This document shows positions 1-7,619 of a stretch of 64,000 nt of DNA, piece after piece. The notes beneath the pieces are model-generated. The model was not told where the DNA came from and did no database searches. It saw only the letters and a program-made list of their open reading frames with translations. Positions within the stretch are counted from its first letter, which is position 1. Every line of letters starts with the position of its first letter. Position numbers and translations under genes: made by a program. The stretch is from Nocardioides sp. PD653-B2 (GTDB taxonomy: Bacteria; Actinomycetota; Actinomycetes; Propionibacteriales; Nocardioidaceae). The stretch lies in the NCBI RefSeq assembly GCF_002117935.1, contig NZ_BDJE01000041.1:39108-103107 (forward strand), written 5' to 3'.

Positions 1-756
1 GGAGACCGACCAGCGCTGCTTGGCGATACCGCCCTCGTACATGAGGTCGACGATCAGCTTGAGCTCGTGGAGGCACTCGAAGTAGGCGACCTCGGGCTGG
101 TAGCCGGCCTCGGTGAGGACCTCGAAGCCGTACATCACCAGCTGCGAGGCGCCACCGCAGAGGACCGCCTGCTCACCGAACAGGTCGGTCTCGGTCTCCT
201 CGGTGAAGGTCGTCTTGATGCCGCCGGCGCGCAGGCCGCCGATCCCCTTCGCGTACGACAGGGCGAGCGGCCAGGCGTTGCCGGACGCGTCCTTCTCGAC
301 CGCGACGAGCACCGGGACGCCGCGCCCGTCGACGTACTCGCGACGGACCAGGTGGCCGGGGCCCTTCGGGGCGACCATGAAGACGTCGACACCCTCGGGC
401 GGGGTGATGTAGCCGAAGCGGATGTTGAAGCCGTGGCCGAAGACGAGGGTGTCGCCCTCGGCGAGCTGCGGCTCGATCTCCTCGGCGTAGAGCTTGCGCT
501 GGTGCTGGTCCGGCGCCAGGATCACGATGACGTCGGCCTCTTCGGCCGCCTCGGCGGGGGTCAGGACGCGCAGGCCCTCGGCCTCGGCCTTGGCCCGGCT
601 CTTCGAGCCCGGCTGCAGGCCGATGCGGACGTCGACGCCCGAGTCGCGGAGGGACAGCGCGTGGGCGTGGCCTTGGCTGCCGTACCCGATCACCGCGACG
701 TTCTTGCCCTGGATCAGGGACAGGTCGGCGTCGTCGTCGTAGAACATCTCAGCCAC
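1..756 (-). CDS. ilvC: ketol-acid reductoisomerase, C-terminus cut by window edge
   Basis: Second enzyme of valine/isoleucine synthesis. It isomerises and reduces acetolactate or acetohydroxybutyrate with NADPH in the cytoplasm. The first 252 residues are present; the remaining part of a roughly 335-residue family lies beyond position 1. The dinucleotide-binding loop GYGSQGHAHA sits about 20 residues from the start, and the visible end still reads like the family (KQRWSVS). The GTG at 756 (VAEMFYDDDAD) is chosen over the ATG at 747 because AAGGAG lies about 8 nt before the GTG and the Streptomyces-type N-terminus matches. It lies 30 bp after ilvN and is presumably co-transcribed from the attenuated ilvB promoter. 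Confidence 0.95.
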   Translation of the reverse strand, partial: MAEMFYDDDADLSLIQGKNVAVIGYGSQGHAHALSLRDSGVDVRIGLQPGSKSRAKAEAEGLRVLTPAEAAEEADVIVILAPDQHQRKLYAEEIEPQLAEGDTLVFGHGFNIRFGYITPPEGVDVFMVAPKGPGHLVRREYVDGRGVPVLVAVEKDASGNAWPLALSYAKGIGGLRAGGIKTTFTEETETDLFGEQAVLCGGASQLVMYGFEVLTEAGYQPEVAYFECLHELKLIVDLMYEGGIAKQRWSVS

Positions 757-786
757 GGGGGCTTCTCCTTCTGTAGGGGTGTTACG

Positions 787-1341
787 TCAGCCCGCTGCGG
801 GCGGGGCAGGGATGGTGACCGGGCGCAGGTTGCGCTCGGAGATGGAGCGGGAGCCGCGACCGATCGCGACCATGCCGGACTGGACGAGCTCGCGGATACC
901 GAACGGCTCGAGCACGCGGAGCAGGTCGGCGAGCTTGTCGGCGTTGCCGACGGCCTGGATCGTCACGGCGTCGGGAGCGATGTCGACGACCTTGGCCCGG
1001 AAGAGCTGCACGGTGTCGAGGACCTGGCCGCGGGACTCGGCGTCCGCCCTGACCTTGACCAGGAGCAGCTCGCGGTTGACCGACGCGGGGCCGTCGAGCT
1101 CGACGATCTTGATCACCTCGACCAGCTTGTTGAGCTGCTTGGTGACCTGCTCGAGCGGCGAGCCCTCGACGTTGACCACGATCGTCATCCGCGAGACCTC
1201 GGGGTGCTCGGTCGGGCCGACCGCGAGCGAGTCGATGTTGAAGCCGCGGCGGCTGAAGAGGCCGGCGATCCGGGCGAGCACGCCGGGCTTGTTCTCCACC
1301 AGGACCGAGAGCGTGTGCTTCGAGTCGGGAACGGCGTTCAC
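787..1341 (-). CDS. ilvN: acetolactate synthase small (regulatory) subunit
   Basis: Regulatory subunit of acetohydroxyacid synthase. In this family it activates the catalytic subunit and confers valine feedback inhibition. The 184 residues begin with an ACT domain (HTLSVLVENKPGVLARIAGLF, residues about 9-29, then FNIDSLAVGPTE), followed by the usual C-terminal ALS small-subunit domain (MVAIGRGSRSISE near the end). The start is GTG at 1341, which overlaps the ilvB stop as GTGA, so translation is probably coupled to ilvB. Length and gene order ilvB-ilvN-ilvC are standard for actinobacteria. Confidence 0.96.
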   Translation of the reverse strand: MNAVPDSKHTLSVLVENKPGVLARIAGLFSRRGFNIDSLAVGPTEHPEVSRMTIVVNVEGSPLEQVTKQLNKLVEVIKIVELDGPASVNRELLLVKVRADAESRGQVLDTVQLFRAKVVDIAPDAVTIQAVGNADKLADLLRVLEPFGIRELVQSGMVAIGRGSRSISERNLRPVTIPAPPAAG

Positions 1342-3095
1342 GGCCGCACCTCCAGGTCATCGTCGTCGTCGAACCTCGGCGCCATGTCGCGGGCGTACTT
1401 GATGTCGTCGTTGCTGGTGCCGGCGGCGACCATCGGCCAGACCATCGCGTCGCGGTGGACCCGGAAGTCGACCACCACCGGCACGTCGTTGATCCCCATC
1501 GCCTTGGTGATGGTGGCGTCGACGTCCTCGGGGCTCTCGCACGCGAGGCCCACGCAGCCGTAGGCCTCGGCCAGCTTCACGAAGTCGGGGATCCGCTTGG
1601 AGTGCAGGTCGGTGTTGGAGTAGCGCTCGTTGTAGAAGAGCGTCTGCCACTGGCGGACCATGCCCAGCGACTCGTTGTTGATGATCGCGACCTTGATCGG
1701 GATGTCGTTGATCGCGCAGGTGGCGAGCTCCTGGTTGGTCATCTGGAAGCAGCCGTCGCCGTCGATCGACCAGACGGTGGAGTCGGGCATGCCGACCTTC
1801 GCGCCCATCGCGGCGGGCACCGAGAAGCCCATGGTGCCGAGCCCACCGGAGTTGATCCAGGTGTTCGGGTGCTCGTAGCCGATGAACTGCGCGGCCCACA
1901 TCTGGTGCTGGCCGACCCCGGAGGTGTAGATCGCCTCCGGGCCGGCGATCGCGCCGAGCCGCTCGATGACGTACTGCGGGGAGAGCCCGCCGTCGGTGGG
2001 CTTGTCGTAGCCGAGTGCGTACTTCTTCTTCACGCCCGCGAGGAACTCGACCCAGGACTCGTAGTCCCCGGTGTGGCCAGCGTCGGCCTCGGCCCGGAGC
2101 GCCACGACGAGGTCGCCGATGACCTCGCGGCAGTCGCCGACGATCGGCACGTCGACGGCGCGGTTCTTGCCGATCTCGGCCGGGTCGATGTCGGCGTGGA
2201 TGATCCGGGCGCCGGGGGCGAACGTGTCGAGGTTGCCGGTCACCCGGTCGTCGAAGCGGGCGCCGAGGCTGATGATCAGATCGCTGCGCTGGAGGCTGGC
2301 GACCGCCGGGACGGTGCCGTGCATCCCGGGCATGCCGAGGTGCTGCGGGTGGCTGTCGGGGAACGCCCCCCGGGCCATCAGGGTCGTGACCACGGGGATG
2401 CCGGTGAATTCCGCGAGCGCGCGCAGCTCCTTCGACGCCCGCGCGCGGATGACGCCGCCGCCGACGTACAGCACCGGGCGTCGGGCCTCGAGGATCAGCT
2501 TCGCGGCCTCCCGGATCTGCTTCGAGTGCGGCCGGGTCACCGGGCGGTAGCCGGGCAGGTTGAGCTCGGCGGGCCAGGCGTACGTCGTCATCGCCTGGAG
2601 CGCGGACTTCGCGACGTCGACGAGCACCGGGCCGGGGCGACCGGTCGAGGCGATGTAGAACGCCTCGGCGACGGTGCGCGGGATGTCGGCCGGGTCGGTG
2701 ACCAGGAAGTTGTGCTTGGTGATCGGCATCGTGATGCCGCGGATGTCGGCCTCCTGGAAGGCGTCGGTCCCGATCTGCATCGCGCCGACCTGGCCGGTGA
2801 CGGCCACCATCGGCACGGAGTCCATGTGCGCGTCCGCCAGGGGGGTGACCAGGTTCGTGGCCCCGGGACCGGAGGTCGCCATGCAGACGCCCACCCGCCC
2901 GGTGGCGGCGGCGTACCCCTGGGCGGCGTGACCCGCGCCCTGCTCGTGCCGCACCAGAATGTGGCGGATCGAGGAGTCCATGAGGGGGTCGTACGCCGGG
3001 AGGATCGCGCCGCCCGGGATCCCGAAGATGTGCTCGGTCCCTGCGGCCTCCAGCGACCTGATCAGGCTCTGTGCGCCCGTCATCTGCTCGCTCAT
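1338..3095 (-). CDS. ilvB: acetolactate synthase large (catalytic) subunit
   Basis: Thiamine-diphosphate enzyme that condenses two pyruvates, or pyruvate and 2-oxobutyrate, in the first common step of branched-chain amino-acid synthesis. The 585 residues show the N-terminal Pyr domain with the catalytic Glu in HEQGAGHAAQGYAAATG, the central FAD/ADP-binding domain (GARFDDRVTGNL), and the C-terminal PP domain with the ThDP/Mg motif starting GDGCFQMTNQELATC and closing on NN. The start is the ATG at 3095 (MSEQMTGA). A longer in-frame extension upstream would run into the attenuator hairpin and is rejected. It is followed by ilvN with a GTGA overlap and controlled by the leader described at 3138-3278. 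Confidence 0.96.
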   Translation of the reverse strand: MSEQMTGAQSLIRSLEAAGTEHIFGIPGGAILPAYDPLMDSSIRHILVRHEQGAGHAAQGYAAATGRVGVCMATSGPGATNLVTPLADAHMDSVPMVAVTGQVGAMQIGTDAFQEADIRGITMPITKHNFLVTDPADIPRTVAEAFYIASTGRPGPVLVDVAKSALQAMTTYAWPAELNLPGYRPVTRPHSKQIREAAKLILEARRPVLYVGGGVIRARASKELRALAEFTGIPVVTTLMARGAFPDSHPQHLGMPGMHGTVPAVASLQRSDLIISLGARFDDRVTGNLDTFAPGARIIHADIDPAEIGKNRAVDVPIVGDCREVIGDLVVALRAEADAGHTGDYESWVEFLAGVKKKYALGYDKPTDGGLSPQYVIERLGAIAGPEAIYTSGVGQHQMWAAQFIGYEHPNTWINSGGLGTMGFSVPAAMGAKVGMPDSTVWSIDGDGCFQMTNQELATCAINDIPIKVAIINNESLGMVRQWQTLFYNERYSNTDLHSKRIPDFVKLAEAYGCVGLACESPEDVDATITKAMGINDVPVVVDFRVHRDAMVWPMVAAGTSNDDIKYARDMAPRFDDDDDLEVRP

Positions 3096-3137
3096 CGGAT
3101 CTGCTTCCTGTCTCGCTGCTGCCCGTGCCCTGCCCAA

Positions 3138-3173
3138 CAAAAAACCCCTCGGCCCGGTGGGGCGGCGAGGGGT
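3138..3173 (-). terminator. attenuator terminator in the ilvB leader
   Basis: On the minus strand an 8-bp perfect stem (ACCCCTCG / CGAGGGGT) closes a GC-rich loop and is followed directly by a run of six T. It lies about 27 nt after the stop of the leader peptide at 3201-3242 and about 43 nt before the ilvB start. That is the layout of a transcription attenuator rather than an end-of-operon terminator. An alternative pairing of GACGTG, inside the leader coding region, with CACGTC just before the terminator could act as an anti-terminator helix. Confidence 0.8.
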
Positions 3174-3200
3174 GACGTGCGCGCTCGAGTCGAGGTCGAC

Positions 3201-3242
3201 TCAGCCCACACGTCGCGTGCGTACAAGAATGTCCTTGCGCAT
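3201..3242 (-). CDS. ilv leader peptide MRKDILVRTRRVG
   Basis: A 13-codon open frame (ATG at 3242, TGA ending at 3201) encoding MRKDILVRTRRVG. It has consecutive Ile, Leu and Val codons written ATT, CTT and GTA. These are A/T-ending codons that are scarce in the neighbouring GC-rich genes. It lies between a promoter-like sequence and an intrinsic terminator in front of ilvBNC. Ribosome stalling at these three codons when any branched-chain aminoacyl-tRNA is low would be expected to prevent terminator formation. Similar ilv leader peptides are known in other actinobacteria. No Shine-Dalgarno is seen and the -10 box is only 6 nt away, so translation may be leaderless. Confidence 0.85.
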   Translation of the reverse strand: MRKDILVRTRRVG

Positions 3243-3248
3243 GGGCTC

Positions 3249-3278
3249 ACGGTAGCCGCTCGCCCTCGCAGCCGTCAT
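3249..3278 (-). promoter_or_regulatory. predicted ilvBNC promoter
   Basis: Minus-strand ATGACG (3273-3278), 18-nt spacer, TACCGT (3249-3254). The -10 box ends 6 nt before the ATG of the leader peptide, so the transcript probably starts at or next to that codon. The assignment is by pattern only. Confidence 0.55.
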
Positions 3279-3317
3279 CCGAGTGTGCCACGCGTCCCAA
3301 CATGCGGGACGGGCGTC

Positions 3318-4010
3318 TCACTCCGTGGCGGGCTCGCGGCCGTCCGCGGTGCACACGCAGACCTTGTTGCCGTGCGCGTCGGCGAGCACCCAGAAGGCCG
3401 GCACGTCGTCGGTGCTGACCAGGGTCCCGCCGGCGGCGACCGCGGCCGCCACCCGCTCCTCGGCGACCTCGCGCGGGACCACGATGTCGAGGTGGAAGCG
3501 CTGCTGCACCTCGCCGGTCGCGTCGGGGGCGGGCTGGAACCAGAGCGCGTTGTTGCGGCCGCCCGGGTCGACGACGTCACCCGGGCCGGCGTCGTAGCCG
3601 AGCACGGCCGCCCAGAACGGCTGCACCTCGCCGGCGTCGGGCACGTCGAGGGCGAGCTCGAGGGTGGAGACCTCCCGCGGTGCCGCCTCGACGCCGAGCT
3701 CGGCGGCGATCTCGGAGATCCTGCGGGCCAGGGCGAGGTCGCGGCTGGTCACGCCGTGCACGTCGTGGCTCTGCAGGTCGACGTCCACCTGGGGGTAGGT
3801 CAGCGCGACGTCGGGGTGGTGGTCGGCCTCCTCGGCAGCCTGGGCGATCCGGGTGACCAGCTCGAGGCCCTTCGCGAAGCTGCCGGTCTTGAAGCGGGCG
3901 TGCAGCTTCATGAGGAAGAAGCGCCAGTCGTCGAGACCCTCCTCGGCCACCACCTCGGGGTAGCGGAGGGGCTGCTTCGGGTCGCGGTCCTGGATGTCTC
4001 GCTCGCTCAT
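3318..4010 (-). CDS. 4a-hydroxytetrahydrobiopterin dehydratase fused to a glyoxalase/VOC domain
   Basis: 230-residue two-domain protein. Residues about 1-105 form a pterin-4a-carbinolamine dehydratase domain with the signature EEADHHPDVALTYPQVDVDL; the two adjacent His are the catalytic pair. Residues about 115-225 form a vicinal-oxygen-chelate (glyoxalase-like) domain with a metal-type His in FHLDIVVP and an ending typical of the fold (FWVLADAHGNKVCVC). The start is ATG at 4010 (MSERDIQDRD). The first domain would recycle pterin cofactors in the cytoplasm; the substrate of the VOC domain is unknown. No aromatic amino-acid hydroxylase lies nearby, so the physiological partner cannot be named. 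It is divergent from the membrane protein at 4164. Confidence 0.85.
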   Translation of the reverse strand: MSERDIQDRDPKQPLRYPEVVAEEGLDDWRFFLMKLHARFKTGSFAKGLELVTRIAQAAEEADHHPDVALTYPQVDVDLQSHDVHGVTSRDLALARRISEIAAELGVEAAPREVSTLELALDVPDAGEVQPFWAAVLGYDAGPGDVVDPGGRNNALWFQPAPDATGEVQQRFHLDIVVPREVAEERVAAAVAAGGTLVSTDDVPAFWVLADAHGNKVCVCTADGREPATE

Positions 4011-4071
4011 GGGAGCACCACCTGTCCGATCGGTCCGGGTTTGACGGCTGCCTCTCCACCCTCGCACAGCA

Positions 4072-4087
4072 TCCCGACAAGTCGGGA
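4072..4087. promoter_or_regulatory. inverted repeat in a divergent intergenic region
   Basis: TCCCGAC-AA-GTCGGGA, two perfect 7-bp arms, lies in the 153-bp gap between the divergent genes at 4010 and 4164. A TTGACG element sits about 25 bp to its left on the plus strand without a convincing -10. It may be a dimeric regulator's site, or a small hairpin. Confidence 0.35.
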
Positions 4088-4163
4088 CGCGCTGCCCTGA
4101 CGACCGGGACGCCGGGTGGCCCAGCCTGGAGGTCGTCCACCACCACGACCCAGGAGAACCACC

Positions 4164-4883
4164 GTGACCACCACCAGCACCACCGGCCAGCAGCGCGACG
4201 AGCTCGAGCTCCGCCCGCGGCGCGTCACCCCCACCGCCGGCCGCGCATGGGCCTTCGCCGGTGCCGCCGCCGGCCTCGCCGGCGTCGTCGGCATCCAGGC
4301 GTCGCTCCAGATCGACGCCGTCTACGACGAGACGTACGCCGGCGACGCCGAGCGGATCGCGGACCGGCTCGGCGACTTCGTGCCGCAGCTCCTCGCCCTG
4401 CACTTCTCGATGGTCGGGGCGGCCCTCCTCATGCTCGTCTTCGCCGCCGGTCTGCGGCGGCGGCTCCGGGCCCAGGCGCCGGCCGACAGCCTGCTGCCGG
4501 AGGTCGCCGCGGGTGGGCTGTTGCTCACCGCCGTGGTCGCCGTCCTGGGTGCCGGCTTCACGACCGAGATCGTCTTCGGCGTCAGCAACGACGACGTCCG
4601 GCTCGACCCGGAGTTCGCGGCGCTCGTCGGCCACTGGGTCGGCACCATCCCGTGGCTGTGGGTCGGCGCGGGCGTCACCGGCGTCACCGTCGCCGTCGCG
4701 GCCCTGCGGCACGCCGCCGCACCGCGGTGGATCGGCTGGACCGCCGCCGTCCTCGGCGGGATCACGATGCTGTTCGGCATCTCGCCGCTCCAGTACATGG
4801 CGGGCTTCACCGGCCCCGTCCTCGTCCTGCTCCTCGGCGTCGGCTTCGCCTTCGGCGACCGCCACAACCGAGCCGTCGGCTGA
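4164..4883 (+). CDS. integral membrane protein of unknown function
   Basis: 239 residues with a charged N-terminal tail, then about six hydrophobic helices (for example AFAGAAAGLAGVVGI, SMVGAALLMLVFAAGL, GGLLLTAVVAVLGAGF and LVLLLGVGFAFG). There is a loop of about 35 residues between the first two helices and one around NDDVRLDPEF. No catalytic motif is recognised. The start is GTG at 4164 because AGGAG lies 8 nt before it; an in-frame ATG at 4116 lacks one. It is followed 63 bp later by the histidine kinase, so it may be sensed or regulated with it, but only proximity suggests that. Confidence 0.75.
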   Translation: MTTTSTTGQQRDELELRPRRVTPTAGRAWAFAGAAAGLAGVVGIQASLQIDAVYDETYAGDAERIADRLGDFVPQLLALHFSMVGAALLMLVFAAGLRRRLRAQAPADSLLPEVAAGGLLLTAVVAVLGAGFTTEIVFGVSNDDVRLDPEFAALVGHWVGTIPWLWVGAGVTGVTVAVAALRHAAAPRWIGWTAAVLGGITMLFGISPLQYMAGFTGPVLVLLLGVGFAFGDRHNRAVG

Positions 4884-4946
4884 CCGGCACCGGTTCACCG
4901 AAATCCGTCCGATGCCACCGCTGCGGAGCCTAGGGTTCGGCCCATC

Positions 4947-6959
4947 ATGAGTGTGGAAACCGCCCCGGGCGCTCCACCGCCGCCGGCGCCCGCCGGCCTC
5001 CTCCAGGCGGACCCGGAGCGCCGTGACCGGCCCCGTGCCGGCATCGGCCGATCCCGGGCGGCCGCGGCGATCGCCGTGGCCGCCTGGGCCCTGGCCGTGG
5101 TCGCGGTGGCGCTGCTCGTCCTGGCCCGGCCCACCGTCGACCAGAACCTCCTGTTCTTCGTCGTCGACGTCGCCGTCGCCTGCGTGTACGGCACCGTCGC
5201 AGCCGTCACCCTGAGCCGTCGTGCCCACCCGGTGCCGTGGCTCCTCGGGCTGGCCGCGGTCGGCGGCGGGCTCGCGGCCTTCGGCTACGCCTACGACCTG
5301 TGGTCGGCCCGGCCCGGCGGCCTGGACCCGAGCAGCCACGTGGCGCTCCTGCAGAACACCGCGTGGGTGCCGGGGACCCTGGCGCTCTTCCTCGTCGTCC
5401 CGTGGCTGGTGCGCGACCACCCGCTCGGCCTGGAGTGGGTCGGGCTGCTGGCCGGCTCCGCGCTCACCCTGACCATCACGACGGTCGAGATCCTCGAGGG
5501 CAGCGGCCTCGAGGAGCTCTACTGGACCGCGATCGGTCTGGGGCTCGTCACCGCACTGTCGGTCGAGCTGCGGCACCGGCTCGGGCCGGTCGAGGAGCGC
5601 AACGGGCTGGGGTGGCTGGTGGTCGGTACGACGATCCTGTCGGTGTCGTTCGTGCCGGTCCTCTCGCCGTGGACGTGGCTGCCGTACTGGATCACGCCGA
5701 TCCTGCACCTCGCCTCGCAGACGGTCTTCCCGGCCGCGGTGCTCGTGGCCGTGCTCCGCAACCGGATGTGGGGGCTGCGGATGGTCGTCAGCCGGGCGGT
5801 GCTGGCCGGCCTGATGGCGACCGGGCTGCTCGGGCTCTACCTGGTCGCCACCCTGCTTCTCGCGCAGGTCCTGCCCGGCGACGGCGTGCCCCAGCTGCTC
5901 GCCGCCGGCGCGGTCGCCGTGGCCGTCCAGCCGGCCCGGCTGGTGCTGGCGCGGCGCGTGCACCGGCTCGTGTACGGCGACGCCTCCGACCCGGGCCGCG
6001 TCGTACGGCGGCTCGGCTCCCAGCTGGTCGGCAGCGCGACCGTCGAGGAGCTGCTCGGCGGCGTCACCGAGGACATCGGCCGCTCGATGCGCCTCGAGTC
6101 GGTGACGGTCCTCGCCGAAGGCCTCGGCCCGGTGGGGTGGGGCGAGCCGACCGAGCCGCCGACCCGGGTCGACCTCCGGCACCGGGGCGAGCGGGTCGGC
6201 GTCCTCGAGGTCTCGCCGATCCCCGGGGAGTCCCTGTCCGCGCGCGACCTGACGACGCTCGGCGACCTCTCGTCGGTCGTCGCCGCCGCCGTCGCCGTGG
6301 CCCGCGCGGCCGCCGACGTGGCCGACCTGCGCACCCGGCTCTCGGAGGTGCGGCTCGAGGAGCGGCGGGTGATCCGGCGCGAGATCCACGACGGGCTCGG
6401 TCCTTCGCTGGCCGGGATCCGGCTCGGCCTCCAGGGCGCCCGCAACCTGCTGCGCACCGACCCGGAGGCCGGGCTGACCCTGCTCGACCACCTGCAGGAC
6501 GAGGTCGAGGCGGCGACCAACGGTGTCCGCAGCCTCTCCCACCACCTGCTGCCACCGGTGCTCGACGAGCTCGGCCTCGCCGCCGCGCTGACCGAGCTGG
6601 CCGGCCGCTACGCGGGCAGCGGGCTGGAGGTCACGGTCGACAGCGACCGCTTCGTCGACCTCGACCCGCAGCTCGCGGCGGCGGCGTACGGCATCGTCAG
6701 CGAGGCGACCACCAACGTCGTGCGCCACGCGGGAGCGACGCACTGCTGGATCCGCGCCGCGCGCGAGGACGGGTGGCTCGTGCTGACCGTCGGCGACGAC
6801 GGCACCGGCGTGCACGCGGACGCCGTGCCGGGCGTCGGCAGCCGCTCGATGCGGGAGCGGGCCGCCGAGCAGGACGGCAGCCTGCACGTCCGTCCTCGAC
6901 CCGAGGGTGGCACGGAGGTCCGTGCCGTCCTGCCCGTCCCGGGAGCTGCCCGTGCCTGA
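4947..6959 (+). CDS. membrane sensor histidine kinase, NarL/LuxR-type partner
   Basis: 670 residues. The N-terminal half (about 35-340) contains several transmembrane helices with short loops. Residues about 350-455 look like a degenerate GAF-type linker. The HisKA_3 dimerisation domain carries the phospho-acceptor His481 in RREIHDGLGPSLAGIRLGL, and an HATPase_c domain follows from about 570 (SEATTNVVRHAGAT, then GDDGTGVHADAVPGVGSRSMRERA). This is a class whose members phosphorylate LuxR-type regulators, and one follows with an 8-nt overlap. TAGGGT lies 10 nt before the ATG and no Shine-Dalgarno is visible, so a leaderless transcript is possible. The signal sensed is unknown. Confidence 0.93.
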   Translation: MSVETAPGAPPPPAPAGLLQADPERRDRPRAGIGRSRAAAAIAVAAWALAVVAVALLVLARPTVDQNLLFFVVDVAVACVYGTVAAVTLSRRAHPVPWLLGLAAVGGGLAAFGYAYDLWSARPGGLDPSSHVALLQNTAWVPGTLALFLVVPWLVRDHPLGLEWVGLLAGSALTLTITTVEILEGSGLEELYWTAIGLGLVTALSVELRHRLGPVEERNGLGWLVVGTTILSVSFVPVLSPWTWLPYWITPILHLASQTVFPAAVLVAVLRNRMWGLRMVVSRAVLAGLMATGLLGLYLVATLLLAQVLPGDGVPQLLAAGAVAVAVQPARLVLARRVHRLVYGDASDPGRVVRRLGSQLVGSATVEELLGGVTEDIGRSMRLESVTVLAEGLGPVGWGEPTEPPTRVDLRHRGERVGVLEVSPIPGESLSARDLTTLGDLSSVVAAAVAVARAAADVADLRTRLSEVRLEERRVIRREIHDGLGPSLAGIRLGLQGARNLLRTDPEAGLTLLDHLQDEVEAATNGVRSLSHHLLPPVLDELGLAAALTELAGRYAGSGLEVTVDSDRFVDLDPQLAAAAYGIVSEATTNVVRHAGATHCWIRAAREDGWLVLTVGDDGTGVHADAVPGVGSRSMRERAAEQDGSLHVRPRPEGGTEVRAVLPVPGAARA

Positions 6960-7602
6960 TCCCACGCTGCGCGTCGCGGTCGTCGACGACCACCCCGTCT
7001 TCCGGTTGGGGATGGCCGGGCTGCTCGCCTCCCTCGACGGCATCGAGGTCGCCTGCCAGGCCGAGAGCGCCGCCGAGGCGATGGCGCGCATCGACGCGTC
7101 CGTCGACGTCGTCCTCATGGACCTGCACCTCGGTGCCGACTCCGGCATCGAGACGACCCGCGACCTGGTCCGCGCGCTGCCCGGACTCGCGGTCCTGGTG
7201 ATCACCATGGACGAGGACGACGAGTCGGTGGTCGCCGCGATGCGCGCCGGCGCCCGCGGCTACCTGCTCAAGAGCGCGTCACCCACCGAGGTCGAGCGCG
7301 GCATCCGTGCGGTCGCCAACGGCGAGGCGATCCTCGGTCCGCAGGTCGCCTCGCGCGCGATGGCGACGCTGACGTCGGGCCGTACGGCGGTGCGGGTGCC
7401 CTTCCCCGAGCTGTCCGACCGCGAGCGCGAGGTGCTCGACCTGCTGGCGCGGGGCTACGACAACGCGACCATCGCGCGCCGGATGGTGCTGTCACCCAAG
7501 ACCGTGCGCAACCACGTCTCGAACGTGCTCACCAAGCTCGGTGTGCCCGACCGGGCGCAGGCGATGATCAGGGCCCGGGACGAGGGGCTCGGAGCCTCGT
7601 GA
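6952..7602 (+). CDS. NarL/LuxR-family response regulator
   Basis: 216 residues. The receiver domain has acidic residues at VVDDHP, the phosphoryl-accepting Asp57 in VLMDLHLGADSG, and the conserved Lys in GYLLKSAS. The C-terminal LuxR helix-turn-helix runs from about residue 150 (LSDREREVLDLLARGYDNATIA, then SPKTVRNHVSNVLTKL). GTG at 6952 is preferred over an in-frame start at 6907 because it begins exactly at the receiver domain and has GGGAG before it. It overlaps the kinase gene by 8 nt, implying coupled synthesis of a cognate pair. Targets are unknown. Confidence 0.94.
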   Translation: MPDPTLRVAVVDDHPVFRLGMAGLLASLDGIEVACQAESAAEAMARIDASVDVVLMDLHLGADSGIETTRDLVRALPGLAVLVITMDEDDESVVAAMRAGARGYLLKSASPTEVERGIRAVANGEAILGPQVASRAMATLTSGRTAVRVPFPELSDREREVLDLLARGYDNATIARRMVLSPKTVRNHVSNVLTKLGVPDRAQAMIRARDEGLGAS

Positions 7603-7619
7603 GCTGACCGCCGGGGCGG

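Noticed and set aside
67..4100. Long plus-strand open frames running antisense through the ilv genes (about 500 and 880 codons)
   Set aside because: They are the complement of ilvB, ilvN and ilvC, whose proteins are full-length and conserved. The antisense products are Asp/Arg/Gly/Leu-biased with no motif, as expected in very GC-rich DNA.
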